Shown: in pieces, positions 15,126 through 21,751 of the stretch | Layout: every line of letters starts with the position of its first letter | How positions within the stretch are numbered: the first letter of the stretch is position 1 | Source: Methanomassiliicoccus sp. UBA345 | Lineage (GTDB): Archaea > Thermoplasmatota > Thermoplasmata > Methanomassiliicoccales > Methanomassiliicoccaceae | Assembly: GCA_002504525.1 (NCBI GenBank) | Contig: DATD01000011.1 | Location: 26,117-65,487 of the forward strand | Length of the DNA stretch: 39,371 nt | Direction of reading: 5' to 3' | Notes under the pieces: generated by a model | Databases searched by the model: none | Told to the model about the DNA's origin: nothing | The model's input: the letters and a program-made list of their open reading frames with translations, nothing else | Program-made: the position numbers and the translations under genes

Positions 15126-15158
15126 CTGTAGTGCAAGTGAGCCATGGCTCTCCTACAG
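15126..15158 (-). promoter_or_regulatory. Leader hairpin of rpl1, candidate L1 autoregulation site
   Basis: In the rpl1 leader, CTGTAG pairs with CTACAG and encloses a second stem, GAGC/GCTC, with a CATG loop. An asymmetric internal loop (GA opposite ACTTGCA) separates the stems. Two short stems around an asymmetric loop are the general shape of L1 targets in rRNA and in mRNA operators. The 3' arm runs directly into the GGAGG of the rpl1 ribosome-binding site, so binding would block translation. The pairing is seen; the L1 role is inferred. Confidence 0.5.
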
Positions 15159-15179
15159 TGCGAAGCCCTAAACTAGCAT

Positions 15180-15194
15180 ATGCTTTTTAAACTT
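15180..15194 (-). promoter_or_regulatory. TATA box for rpl1-rplP0-rpl12
   Basis: The minus strand reads ACAAAGTTTAAAAAGC, nearly the same as the element before the first ftsZ (ACAAAGATTTAAAAGC). Transcription would start near 15160, at the base of the leader hairpin. Confidence 0.6.
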
Positions 15195-15220
15195 TGTGGG
15201 GGGGGGTTTGCTTCGCCCTT

Positions 15221-15697
15221 TCAGGCGAAGTGCTGGTCGAACTTGCCGGCCAGTATGTCAGCGCGGACCGCCTTGGAGTCCTGCCCCTCGATCGTCACTC
15301 CCATCGAGGTGCAGGTGCCGACGACCTCGAGCACCTGGCGCTTGAGGTCCTTCCCCATGAGCGAGTCGCCCTTCATCTGGGCGATCCTGATGGCCTGCTC
15401 CATGGAGAGGTCGCCTACCTTGACGGCCTTGGCGGAGCCAGAGCCCTTCTCCACTCCCAGCTCCTTGGTGATGAGCGAGGTGGTGGGCGGGGTGCCTACC
15501 TTGATCTCGAAATCCTTGGTCTTGGAGTCGATGATGATCTTGACCGGGACCTTCATTCCGTTGAAAGCCTTGGTCTTGTTGTTGATCTCTCCGACGATCT
15601 TGGGGATGTTCACTCCCAGCGGCCCCAGGGCGGGGCCCAGGGGCTGGCCGGGTGTGGCCCTGCCGCCCTCCACAAGCACTTCAACCGTTTCTGCCAT
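15221..15697 (-). CDS. rpl11: Ribosomal protein L11
   Basis: Binds the GTPase-associated region of 23S rRNA. 158 residues from the ATG at 15697, which has AAGGTG eight bases ahead; an earlier GTG overlaps that site and is rejected. The N-terminal domain shows PGQPLGPALGPLGVNIPKIV, then KVPVKIIID and TPPTTSLITKELG, and the C-terminal rRNA-binding domain contains DLSMEQAIRIAQMKGDSL and GTCTSMGVTIEGQ. It is the fourth gene of the ftsZ-secE-spt5-rpl11 group. Confidence 0.95.
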   Translation of the reverse strand: MAETVEVLVEGGRATPGQPLGPALGPLGVNIPKIVGEINNKTKAFNGMKVPVKIIIDSKTKDFEIKVGTPPTTSLITKELGVEKGSGSAKAVKVGDLSMEQAIRIAQMKGDSLMGKDLKRQVLEVVGTCTSMGVTIEGQDSKAVRADILAGKFDQHFA

Positions 15698-15731
15698 AAA
15701 GAACACCTTTCTTTATCGTTATTTTCAATGG

Positions 15732-16607
15732 TTACCTGTCCTTCTCGAGCACGCGGACGTGGTCTCCCCTCACCGTCACCGGGATGGGGACCATCGCCTC
15801 GAACAGCTCCACCGTGATCTCTTCCTTCGCCTCGTCGATGTGTTGCACCCTGGCCTTCTCGCCCTTGAACGGGCCGGCGACCAGCTCCACGACGTCGCCC
15901 TCGTTGATGCCGGACACCAGGGGCTTGGGCGCCAGATAGTGATCGATCTCCTCGAGCGCCATCTCGCCCTCCACGAAACTGTGGGCCTTGCGAATGCCCT
16001 TCACCGTCTCGCGGAGCCTCTCGGTGTTCATGCCCTCGACGAGCACGTAGCCGCGAAGGGTAGTGGGGGAGAGTATGGCTGAGATATCGGACTTGCCAGC
16101 CTTGGTCCTGCTGGCGATGCCGTCGGCCACGTCCTTCTCGTGGCCGATGGAGGTCTTGAGGGCCAGGATGGACTGCCTGGCCTCGGCGACGAACTGTATG
16201 CGGTCGCACTCCGTAGGAGCGTCCACCAGGCAGGCCGTCAGGTCCACCGCCACGCGGTCCTTGTAGGACGAGCCGATGGGTGCGTGGGCCTCCAGGCGAA
16301 GCTCCTTGGGCTTCGGCCCTTCCAGGTAGAATTCGAACTCCTCGAATGACTGCGAAGAATGATTGTCGTAAAGGGATGCGTTGGTCGCGTCGAACAGCCG
16401 GATGCTCCATTCCGCCGCATCAACGGGGGTCTGGACGATGCCGACCTTCATGCGCACCTTCTTCTTGGCCGGCTCTCCGCTCTTCAGCTGAAAGCTCCAG
16501 CTGGTCGATGCGGAGGCAGGAACCTTGGTCTCCTCTCCCTCGCCTACGAATGAGATCATGCCGCTGCCTCCCGCAGGGGACGACGCGGTTTGAAAGTCTT
16601 GGGTCAT
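15732..16607 (-). CDS. spt5: Transcription elongation factor Spt5 with an extra N-terminal domain
   Basis: Binds the RNA polymerase clamp and aids processivity. The C-terminal half is standard archaeal Spt5: an NGN domain from about residue 138 (ALKTSIGHEKDVADGIA, LRGYVLVEGMN) and a KOW domain (EGDVVELVAGPFKGEKA) to the end. Archaeal Spt5 is usually about 150 residues, but this product has 291. The first roughly 135 residues form an extra domain rich in beta-prone segments (TSWSFQLKSGEPAKKKVRM, EEFEFYLEGPKPKELRLEA) that I do not recognise and that resembles a beta-sandwich. Codon use and frame are continuous, so this is a real fusion and not a wrong start. It sits between secE and rpl11 as usual. 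Confidence 0.9.
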   Translation of the reverse strand: MTQDFQTASSPAGGSGMISFVGEGEETKVPASASTSWSFQLKSGEPAKKKVRMKVGIVQTPVDAAEWSIRLFDATNASLYDNHSSQSFEEFEFYLEGPKPKELRLEAHAPIGSSYKDRVAVDLTACLVDAPTECDRIQFVAEARQSILALKTSIGHEKDVADGIASRTKAGKSDISAILSPTTLRGYVLVEGMNTERLRETVKGIRKAHSFVEGEMALEEIDHYLAPKPLVSGINEGDVVELVAGPFKGEKARVQHIDEAKEEITVELFEAMVPIPVTVRGDHVRVLEKDR

Positions 16608-16631
16608 ATCAATCAGTCCAGGTGGATCGGC

Positions 16632-16856
16632 TCAGCTGAGGTATCCGGGCAGGATGTTCATCAGGAAATAGATCAGGAATCCCAGCCCTCCGATGATTAT
16701 CAGTCCGAGGCCAGTGATCTGCATCACCTTGATGTACTCGTCAGTGGTGGGCTTGCGGGCCATCTTGAAGACCCTGCCGTACTTACCCTTGCCGAGTCTC
16801 TTGGTCCGCTCTTCGATATCGTGCTGGATCTCCCAGGACCTCTCAACTATGTCCAT
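16632..16856 (-). CDS. secE: Preprotein translocase SecE/Sec61-gamma subunit
   Basis: Small subunit that clamps the SecY channel. 74 residues: an amphipathic N-terminal helix, then the conserved KPTTDEYIKVMQITGLG and a single membrane helix GLIIIGGLGFLIYFLMNIL near the C-terminus. This is the classic archaeal form. It lies 44 bases after ftsZ and 24 before spt5, matching the common archaeal secE-spt5-rpl11 order. Confidence 0.95.
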   Translation of the reverse strand: MDIVERSWEIQHDIEERTKRLGKGKYGRVFKMARKPTTDEYIKVMQITGLGLIIIGGLGFLIYFLMNILPGYLS

Positions 16857-16900
16857 GTCCGTCCACCTCAGGGTTTACGAGTTCCTATGGTTAAAGGCAT

Positions 16901-18004
16901 CTACTTAATAAAGTCGACGTCTACGACCTTGGACGCCCTCTCCCGCTGGGGCCCTATGATGTTCTTGGACTTGACGCCGGTGATCACTACCATGACCCTG
17001 ACGGTATCCCGCAGGGATGGGTCGACCGCCGCACCCCAGATCAGGCGGGCGTTGGGCGCGATCTTTGACTGGATGATCTCGGCGACCTTCTCCGCCTCGG
17101 AAATGCTCATGTTCTCGCCGCCGGTGATGTTGACCAGCGCGCCCGTCGCTCCGGAGATGTCCACGTCGATCATCGGGGAGTTGATGGCCTCGTTGACGGC
17201 GACCTCGACGCGGTCGTCCTCGTCCGCCTCTCCCAGTCCTATCATCGCCACGCCGGCGCCCTTCATGATGGTCTTGAGGTCGTTGAAGTCCAGGTTGACC
17301 AGGCCGGGCTTGGTGATGAGCTCGGTGATGCCTTTGATGGCCCTGACCAGCACCTCGTCCGCGACCTTGAACGCGGCATTAAGGGCCAGGCGGGGACAGA
17401 TCTCCAGGAGCTTGTCGTTAGGGATGACGATGACGGTGTCAGCACTGTTGCGGAGGCGTTCCAGCCCCCACTCCGCGTTCTCCGAGCGGATGGCCCCCTC
17501 GGCCTTGAACGGGTAGGTGACGACAGCGACTGTAAGGGCGCCCATATCCTTGGCGACCTTTGCTACGTACGGCGCAGAGCCGGTGCCGGTGCCGCCGCCC
17601 ATGCCGGCGGTGACGAAAACGATGTCCGCTCCGTTCAGCACCTTCCTGATCTCGTCCTCAGCTTCCCTCGCCGCTTCCTCTCCCACTTGCGGGAGCGCTC
17701 CTGCCCCCAGTCCGCGAGTGGAACGCCGTCCCAGAAGGATCTTGTGCGGCGCCCTTACCGCGAGCAGGTGCTGCGCGTCGGTATTGGCGGCGAAGATCTC
17801 GGCCCCGCTGATGCCGACCTCGGACAGGCGGTCGATGGTGTTGGTGCCCCCTCCGCCGCAGCCAACGATCTTGATGTTGGTCTTCAGGCTCTCGAGTACG
17901 CTCAGGAGCTCCTGGTCGGCGGCGGAATACTCTTGGTAGGTTGGGTTCGCGTCCCCACCCTGTGAACCAGCGCGGGATATGGCGTCGCTGAGGAATGATT
18001 TCAT
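16901..18004 (-). CDS. ftsZ: Cell division protein FtsZ, first FtsZ1-type copy
   Basis: Tubulin-like GTPase that forms the division ring or scaffold. 367 residues from the ATG at 18004, which has GGGAGG eight bases ahead. Nucleotide-binding loops: VGCGGGGTNTIDRL, AANTDAQHL, and the tubulin signature GMGGGTGTGSAPYVA. The T7 loop NLDFNDLKTIMKGAG carries the catalytic Asp pair. The roughly 40-residue N-terminal lead is variable; the C-terminal end is short (VVDVDFIK). It is closely related to the next ftsZ (18193-19323), with nearly identical blocks, so the two look like a tandem duplication. It is the first gene of the secE-spt5-rpl11 transcript. Confidence 0.95.
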   Translation of the reverse strand: MKSFLSDAISRAGSQGGDANPTYQEYSAADQELLSVLESLKTNIKIVGCGGGGTNTIDRLSEVGISGAEIFAANTDAQHLLAVRAPHKILLGRRSTRGLGAGALPQVGEEAAREAEDEIRKVLNGADIVFVTAGMGGGTGTGSAPYVAKVAKDMGALTVAVVTYPFKAEGAIRSENAEWGLERLRNSADTVIVIPNDKLLEICPRLALNAAFKVADEVLVRAIKGITELITKPGLVNLDFNDLKTIMKGAGVAMIGLGEADEDDRVEVAVNEAINSPMIDVDISGATGALVNITGGENMSISEAEKVAEIIQSKIAPNARLIWGAAVDPSLRDTVRVMVVITGVKSKNIIGPQRERASKVVDVDFIK

Positions 18005-18080
18005 GACAAGTCCTCCCAGGGCTAAACCCAGCACTAAATCGGCTGACCTCGCCCGGGCAAGGCGTAACATACATTGTTGC

Positions 18081-18096
18081 TTTTAAATCTTTGTGG
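18081..18096 (-). promoter_or_regulatory. TATA box for the ftsZ-secE-spt5-rpl11 operon
   Basis: The minus strand reads ACAAAGATTTAAAAGC, with initiation expected near 18060 and a leader of about 55 bases. It is nearly identical to the rpl1 promoter, suggesting shared strength or co-regulation. Confidence 0.6.
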
Positions 18097-18128
18097 ACGA
18101 AAGCTTGAAATGGCGAGTCTGGGGTGGG

Positions 18129-18165
18129 CCGCCGCCCCGGCCCTATGGGTCCTAGAGGGCGGCGG
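18129..18165 (-). terminator. GC-rich inverted repeat after the second ftsZ
   Basis: CCGCCGCCC (18129-18137) and GGGCGGCGG (18157-18165) are perfect 9-base arms around a 19-base loop. The repeat lies about 30 bases past the stop of the upstream ftsZ. No T-tract follows it immediately, so it may stabilise the 3' end or separate the two ftsZ transcripts rather than terminate alone. Confidence 0.4.
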
Positions 18166-18192
18166 TCGGGATGCTTCGCAAAGCGCTCCGGC

Positions 18193-19323
18193 CTACCGGA
18201 TCACGTCAACCTCGGAATTATCCAGGCGGTTCCTGCCGGACGCCCGACCCAAAATCTGGTTGGACGAGACTCCGGTGATCACCACCATCACCCGGATCTT
18301 GTGCTGCAGCGCCGGATCGACCGCCGCACCCCATATGATGCGGGCGTCGGAAGACACCCTGGAGCGGATGATCTCGGCGACCTTCTCCGCTTCGGAGATG
18401 GTCATGTCCGCGCCCCCTACGACGTTGACCAGGACCCCGGTCGCTCCGGAGATGTCCACGTCCAGGAGGGGGGAGTTGAGCGCATCGTTGATGGCATCGG
18501 AAGCGCGGTCATCGGATTCGTTGCCCGATTCTCCCAGTCCTATCATCGCCACGCCGGCGCCCTTCATGATGGTCTTCACATCGTTGAAGTCCAGGTTGAC
18601 CAGGCCGGGCTTGGTGATGAGCTCGGTGATGCCTTTGATGGACCGCATGAGGACCTCATCGGCCACCTTGAACGCGGCGTTGATGCCCAGGCGGGGGCAG
18701 ATCTCCAGCAGCCGGTCGTTGGGGATGACGATGACGGTGTCGGCGGCGGCGCGCAGGCGCTCCAGGCCTCCCTCCGCATTCTCCTTCCTGAGGTTGCCCT
18801 CTCCCCTGAACGGAAGGGTGGTGACCGCAACGGTCAGGGCGCCCATGTCCTTGGCGAGCTTCGCGACGTACGGCGCAGAGCCGGTGCCGGTGCCGCCGCC
18901 CATGCCGGCGGTGACGAAAACGATGTGAGAGTCGGAGAGCGCCTTGCGGAGCTCATCCTCGGCCTCCTTGGCCGCTTCCTCTCCCACTTGCGGGAGCGCT
19001 CCCGCCCCCAGCCCGCGAGTGGAGCGGCGGCCCAGAAGGATCTTGTGCTGCGCCCGCACGGCCAGAAGGTGCTGCGCGTCGGTATTGGCGGCATATAGCT
19101 CCGCACCGATGATGCCCTCCTGAGCTATACGGTCGATGGTGTTGCAGCCTCCTCCGCCGCAACCGATGATCTTGACGTTCGTTCTGAGCTTCTGCAGGAT
19201 CGCCAGGAGATCGGCGTCGACATCGCTGGGCTGTTCAAATGACGGTCTGGCAGATGGCGCGGGCCCCCGTTGGGGGGTGGCAGCGCTTTCTCTAGCCAGG
19301 GCTTCCTCGACCAAAGATTTCAT
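18193..19323 (-). CDS. ftsZ: Cell division protein FtsZ, second FtsZ1-type copy
   Basis: 376 residues from the ATG at 19323 (MKSLVEEALARES). The open frame extends over 100 codons upstream, but that part is antisense to the acylphosphatase gene and is rejected. The variable 55-residue lead precedes IGCGGGGCNTIDRI, AANTDAQHL, GMGGGTGTGSAPYVA and T7 loop NLDFNDVKTIMKGAG, all intact. Long blocks match the downstream ftsZ almost exactly, while the N-terminal lead, the loop before NDALNSPLLDVDI and the C-terminus differ. That suggests duplication followed by specialisation. A GGGATG weakly resembles a ribosome-binding site, and an AT-rich promoter lies about 40 bases upstream. Confidence 0.94.
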   Translation of the reverse strand: MKSLVEEALARESAATPQRGPAPSARPSFEQPSDVDADLLAILQKLRTNVKIIGCGGGGCNTIDRIAQEGIIGAELYAANTDAQHLLAVRAQHKILLGRRSTRGLGAGALPQVGEEAAKEAEDELRKALSDSHIVFVTAGMGGGTGTGSAPYVAKLAKDMGALTVAVTTLPFRGEGNLRKENAEGGLERLRAAADTVIVIPNDRLLEICPRLGINAAFKVADEVLMRSIKGITELITKPGLVNLDFNDVKTIMKGAGVAMIGLGESGNESDDRASDAINDALNSPLLDVDISGATGVLVNVVGGADMTISEAEKVAEIIRSRVSSDARIIWGAAVDPALQHKIRVMVVITGVSSNQILGRASGRNRLDNSEVDVIR

Positions 19324-19355
19324 AGTGCATCCCTTGAACCGCGTAATCGTGATTT

Positions 19356-19374
19356 TAGGTATTAAATAATATTG
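19356..19374 (-). promoter_or_regulatory. AT-rich promoter element for the second ftsZ
   Basis: The minus strand reads AATATTATTTAATACC, the only strong AT block upstream. Initiation near 19338 would give a leader of about 15 bases. Confidence 0.45.
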
Positions 19375-19419
19375 ACCAGCATGGCGCGTCCGAGATAAGC
19401 TCTTTATTCCCCCGGGTCG

Positions 19420-19707
19420 ATGGCCAGTCTCATGATGGTGAGAGCGGAGGCGAGATTCCACGGACTGGTCCAGGGAGTGTATTTCCGAGCATACACCGTG
19501 GACTTCGCCAAACGGCGGGGCGTCACCGGGTGGGTCCGCAACCTCAGCGACGGGTCGGTGGGGGCGGTCTTCGAAGGAGAGAGGGCCGACATCGAAGAGG
19601 TGGTCCGTCAGCTGCGGGAGGAGCACCCCGCAGCCCGGGTGGATAGCGTCGAGATCAAGTGGTCAGAGCCGCTAGGGCAGTTCGATGACTTTGCCATACG
19701 AAGATGA
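19420..19707 (+). CDS. acyP: Acylphosphatase
   Basis: Hydrolyses carboxyl-phosphate bonds. 95 residues with the family signature GLVQGVYFRAYTVDFAKRR (catalytic Arg in the loop) and GWVRNLSDGSVGAVFEG containing the catalytic Asn. The C-terminal edge strand reads QFDDFAIRR. The start could be the ATG at 19420 or one of two ATGs at 19432/19435; a TTTATT element at 19402-19407 would favour the later starts as leaderless. The stop abuts the stop of the convergent TatD-like gene with no intervening base. Confidence 0.93.
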   Translation: MASLMMVRAEARFHGLVQGVYFRAYTVDFAKRRGVTGWVRNLSDGSVGAVFEGERADIEEVVRQLREEHPAARVDSVEIKWSEPLGQFDDFAIRR

Positions 19708-20553
19708 TCACGGCGCCTCGATGACGATCCCGTAGACCTTCTCCGGCAGCTCCTTATGTATCCTCCAGGCGGCGGCCTCGCTCATCGCTCTGGACTCCAG
19801 GAACGCCCTGGTCCTCTTCGGCACGGTGTTGATGTTCATGACCGCGCCCGGCCTCGCCGGGTCGTCCAGAAAGTCGGTCTCCATGAGGAAGCGGTCCCCT
19901 TTGGATAGGGCGGTGCGCACCGCATCCCGGCTGGCCAGAACCGACGGAACGAGGCCGTGGTCCTCGTCCGGACCCACCAGCGGAGGCGAGTAGTGCTTCA
20001 CCACCTTGTCCCGCGCCAGCCCTGCCCGGTCGGCCATGGCGGCGAGTTCCGCCATCACCTCTGGCGTGCCGGTCTCGGTGTGCAGGATGACGGGGCAGGA
20101 AGCCTCCCGGGCGAGCCCCATTCCGTAGGCGAGGATGTCATTGGACGCGGCCCACAGCTCTTCGCTGACAGGAAAGTGCGGCCTACCGACCTCGCCGATG
20201 GCCACCGCTCTTCCCTCCAGCACCATGCGCTGGGCGGCATCCATCCCTTCCTTCATGATCTCTACGCCCCGCTTCAGGCCGTGCTTCTCGGACAGCCCGA
20301 TCAGCAGGACAGGATACGGCCCCACCGCGGCGAACACCTTCGCCGTTCGAGAAGCGTTCACCGCGTCGGCAAGGCGCAGCGTCACGTCGTAGGAGGTCTG
20401 GAAATCGCTGCCCCTGACGATCGGGACCGATGGATATGGGCTATGGACCAATATGGCATGCGTGCCGCCCGCCCGAGAGAAATCGGCCGCCGCCTCCACC
20501 CCGCGGCCGTCGGGCTGCAGATGGATGTGGTCGTCCAGTATCGGAACGTTCAG
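19708..20553 (-). CDS. TatD-related metal-dependent hydrolase
   Basis: TIM-barrel amidohydrolase-type protein of about 281 residues. Metal ligands are suggested by LDDHIHLQ (HxH) at the start, AIGEVGRPHF in the middle, ILHTETGTPEV, and LMETDFLDDPARPG with the distal Asp. It belongs to an archaeal TatD-related group; a DNase or other hydrolase role is unproven. Its start is unusual. TBP ends in TGA at 20552-20550, and the best start is a CTG at 20553-20551 overlapping that stop as CTGA, giving MNVPILDDHIH. A GTG at 20637 would add a low-complexity tail read from the TBP frame. It is coupled to TBP. Confidence 0.78.
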   Translation of the reverse strand: MNVPILDDHIHLQPDGRGVEAAADFSRAGGTHAILVHSPYPSVPIVRGSDFQTSYDVTLRLADAVNASRTAKVFAAVGPYPVLLIGLSEKHGLKRGVEIMKEGMDAAQRMVLEGRAVAIGEVGRPHFPVSEELWAASNDILAYGMGLAREASCPVILHTETGTPEVMAELAAMADRAGLARDKVVKHYSPPLVGPDEDHGLVPSVLASRDAVRTALSKGDRFLMETDFLDDPARPGAVMNINTVPKRTRAFLESRAMSEAAAWRIHKELPEKVYGIVIEAP

Positions 20554-21089
20554 CGTAGCAATCCCGCCGCCCTGAGGTCTTCGGTGACCTTGTCCACCGC
20601 CTCCAATACCATGCGAGGCTCCTTGGCGCCCGTGCACACGAGCTTGCCGGAGCCGAACAGCAGGAGCACCGCCTTCGGCTCCTGGAGGCGGTACACCAGG
20701 CCGGGGAACTGCTCCGGCTCGTACTCCACCCGCTCCAGGCCGAAGGAGATGGCGATGGCGTTGAGATCGATCTCCTGCCCCAGGTCGGCCGAGGCGACGA
20801 TGTTCTGCACCACCACGGGCGGGTCGAGGTCCACCTCAACTCCGATGCCCTCCACCACCCTGGCGACCTTCCGGATGGCCACTCTCACGTCGTCCACGGT
20901 CTTGGCGCCGGTGCACACCACCTTGCCGCTGCGGAAGAGCAGCGTGGCGGTCTTCGGCTCCTTCAACCGGTAGATGAGGCCCGGGAACTGCTCAGGCTCA
21001 TACTCCGCGCCGTCCAGGGCGAGGGCCATCGCCTGCAGGTCAAAGTCTCCCCTCAGCGCGGTGGACGCCACCACGTTCTCTATCTTCAT
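20550..21089 (-). CDS. tbp: TATA-binding protein
   Basis: General transcription factor that binds TATA boxes. About 179 residues made of two direct repeats. Each contains YEPEQFPGLIYRL or YEPEQFPGLVYRL, followed by LLFRSGKVVCTGAK or LLFGSGKLVCTGAK, the saddle-forming motifs of the family. The start is taken at the ATG 21089 (MKIENVVAS); GTG codons just upstream are alternatives. Its own promoter is a strong TATA element, so autoregulation is plausible. The TatD-like gene is coupled downstream. Confidence 0.96.
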   Translation of the reverse strand: MKIENVVASTALRGDFDLQAMALALDGAEYEPEQFPGLIYRLKEPKTATLLFRSGKVVCTGAKTVDDVRVAIRKVARVVEGIGVEVDLDPPVVVQNIVASADLGQEIDLNAIAISFGLERVEYEPEQFPGLVYRLQEPKAVLLLFGSGKLVCTGAKEPRMVLEAVDKVTEDLRAAGLLR

Positions 21090-21125
21090 ATTGGCCACCA
21101 CGTCACCGCCCAAGGTATTTAAATG

Positions 21126-21138
21126 CCTTTATATAGCT
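21126..21138 (-). promoter_or_regulatory. TATA box of the tbp gene
   Basis: The minus strand reads GCTATATAAAGG, a near-ideal archaeal TATA box. Initiation near 21106 leaves a leader of under 20 bases. Confidence 0.65.
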
Positions 21139-21343
21139 TTATCCTTGGGCGCCATATCCCTTTAAGGTGGCCTGAGATTTCGCAGGATATATCTTTCGGT
21201 CAGTTGGCGGGTCGGCAGGCACGGCGTCGGAAGGAGCGCGGCGCATGGATTCTACAGGGCCGGAGAGGTCGACGACGTCATCCCCTTTGTCGGACCACCA
21301 TGTTCTGGCCGCCGTCCGCCCGGGACTCCTTCTGGCATTAAAT
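21139..21343. other. Spacer between tbp and the RHH regulator
   Basis: About 200 bases with no convincing gene. It contains one GTCGGAC half-site (21289-21295), matching the arms of the palindrome at 21372-21406, and little else recognisable. Confidence 0.4.
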
Positions 21344-21351
21344 GTTATATA
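21344..21351 (+). promoter_or_regulatory. TATA box for the RHH-ftsZ transcript
   Basis: TTATATAC lies about 26 bases before the first arm of the palindrome, so transcription is expected to start at about 21373, at the edge of the putative operator. Confidence 0.6.
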
Positions 21352-21371
21352 CCCTTGATTGCATTATGACA

Positions 21372-21406
21372 TTTGTCCGACAAAAAGATAATTATCGTCG
21401 GACAAA
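21372..21406 (+). promoter_or_regulatory. Perfect inverted repeat, probable operator of the RHH regulator
   Basis: TTTGTCCGAC (21372-21381) and GTCGGACAAA (21397-21406) are exact 10-base complements around a 15-base AT-rich spacer. The element overlaps the expected transcription start and precedes the start codon at 21424. This is the classic place for an autoregulatory operator. In RNA it could also form a hairpin in the leader. Confidence 0.65.
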
Positions 21407-21423
21407 GCCCAAAGAGGCTTGAC

Positions 21424-21735
21424 ATGAGCGAAACTGAAAGGATCACCATAAGAATCCCGAGCGACAAAGTGAGCGCCCTCGACAGCCTGGTCAAGGACGG
21501 CAAGTACCCTACCATATCGGATGCCATACGCGCCGCCATAGACAGCTTCGTCGATACCCACTTCGCTCCCGATCACATCGAGCGGGTAATGGTGGAGCTT
21601 CCCAAGGGCAACGTTGTCGAGCTGGAATGCCTGGTCAAGGACGGGGACTCGATATCCATAGACGATGCCATCCGAAATGCCGTCAGGGAGTACACCAGGA
21701 AGAGGATAACCCGGGCCATGGAGGAGATGCATTAG
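21424..21735 (+). CDS. Double ribbon-helix-helix DNA-binding regulator (CdrS-like context)
   Basis: 103 residues holding two tandem RHH units. The first runs from ERITIRIP to about VDTHF, the second from IERVMVELP to TRKRI. The helix segments LVKDGKYPTISDAIRAAI and LVKDGDSISIDDAIRNAV are clearly homologous, so the protein may act as a one-chain pseudo-dimer. I start at the ATG 21424, with AAAGAGG ahead. An upstream TTG start would lie inside the palindrome. It is 16 bases before an ftsZ paralogue, almost certainly one transcript. In haloarchaea a short RHH regulator (CdrS) controls cell division and ftsZ2; the same link here is inferred from position. Confidence 0.82.
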   Translation: MSETERITIRIPSDKVSALDSLVKDGKYPTISDAIRAAIDSFVDTHFAPDHIERVMVELPKGNVVELECLVKDGDSISIDDAIRNAVREYTRKRITRAMEEMH

Positions 21736-21751
21736 TCATCGCTCCGTAGAC

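Noticed and set aside
18193..19626. A 477-residue form of the second FtsZ
   Set aside because: The first 101 codons are antisense to acylphosphatase and share nothing with FtsZ; the ATG at 19323 restores normal length.
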